Part shown: in pieces, positions 21,788 to 21,924 of the stretch
How positions within the stretch are numbered: position 1 is the stretch's first letter
Layout of the letters: each line of letters begins with the position of its first letter
Assembly: GCA_038229875.1 (NCBI GenBank)
Contig: JBBROA010000074.1
Span: forward strand, 1 to 21,924
DNA: 21,924 nucleotides
Source: JALYUA01 sp038229875
GTDB taxonomy: Bacteria; Acidobacteriota; Thermoanaerobaculia; UBA5066; Gp7-AA6
Direction: 5' to 3'
The notes under the pieces: model-generated
Told to the model about the DNA's origin: nothing
Database searches by the model: none
Seen by the model: the letters and a program-made list of their open reading frames with translations, nothing else
Program-made: the position numbers and the translations under genes

Positions 21788-21924
21788 GTGTCGCGGCTAA
21801 GGAGGTTGTTCACCCTTGACGCGGGTGGTTTATCACCGAGTGCGGAGTGTCGACGATGGAAATTGTAGTAGTGAAGCCACCGGGGCAGAGCAGAGCGTCG
21901 GCGAGCGGAGGAAGTGTAGGGACG
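21788..21924. other. Unassigned 3' tail, lower GC than the genes; possible start of another element
   Basis: 137 nt after the last kdp gene. A 5-bp hairpin CACCC/GGGTG (21811-21826) followed by GTTTAT could act as a weak terminator. AAGGAGG (21799-21805) precedes a TTG-started frame at 21816, and an ATG-started frame at 21856 (MEIVVVKPPGQ...) stays open to the window edge. Base composition is less GC-rich than the flanking genes. No protein family is recognised in either frame. A mobile-element leader is possible but cannot be supported from so little sequence. Confidence 0.4.
21856..21924 (+). CDS. Possible partial hypothetical ORF at right edge
   Basis: ATG at 21856 opens a frame of 23 codons to the window edge, starting MEIVVVKPPGQSRAS. 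There is no clear ribosome-binding site directly upstream (GTGTCGACG), and another frame over the same bases is also open, so coding status is unproven. Confidence 0.15.
   Translation, partial: MEIVVVKPPGQSRASASGGSVGT

Noticed and set aside
21788..21800. Group II intron 5' end (GUGYG-like GTGTCG after the kdpD-N stop)
   Set aside because: The fifth base does not fit the consensus and no intron domain or reverse transcriptase can be seen before the window ends.

Overview
The window is GC-rich (by eye roughly 65 percent G+C) bacterial chromosome. Signs of a diderm are an outer-membrane beta-barrel porin and a complex I NuoG with the extra N7 Cys cluster. The gene mix (porin-linked kdp cluster with a split KdpD, PEP-CTERM/XrtA-type polysaccharide deacetylase, membrane glycosyltransferase with TPRs) would suit Acidobacteriota or a neighbouring deep phylum. 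That placement is inference; no marker gene is present. No tRNA, rRNA, CRISPR array or complete mobile element was seen.

Layout. (1) 1-4264, minus strand: a respiratory complex I operon read nuoA-nuoE-nuoF-nuoG-nuoH. nuoB, nuoC and nuoD are absent between A and E, and nuoH runs off the left edge. An 18-bp near-perfect Rex-type palindrome lies 30 bp upstream of nuoA. (2) 4492-9313, plus strand: an envelope/acyl cluster with a GT2 glycosyltransferase, polysaccharide deacetylase, FabD-like acyltransferase, FabG-like reductase, acyl carrier protein and hotdog dehydratase, then two small proteins. No ketosynthase is present. (3) 9370-11577, minus strand: a large membrane glycosyltransferase-like protein with C-terminal TPR repeats. 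(4) 11929-21787, plus strand: a complete high-affinity K+ uptake (kdp) cluster: histidine kinase (C-terminal half of KdpD), KdpE, outer-membrane porin, a 26-aa membrane peptide, KdpF, KdpA, KdpB, KdpC, and finally the N-terminal (KdpD-N + USP) half of KdpD as its own gene. (5) 21788-21924: an unassigned tail of different base composition.

How it works together. The kdp cluster looks self-contained. The separate KdpD N-terminal protein and the membrane histidine kinase would together rebuild one KdpD, signal to KdpE, and switch on the porin-kdpFABC operon. Three direct repeats of an 8-bp motif at exact 11-bp spacing lie 29 bp upstream of the porin ORF and are a good candidate KdpE operator. 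Genes within units are tightly packed. Eight junctions use a 4-nt NTGA start/stop overlap, and all four NTG start codons occur there, including a probable CTG start for nuoH. Two genes (GT2, deacetylase) have a -10-like box 7-8 nt before the start codon, suggesting leaderless transcripts.
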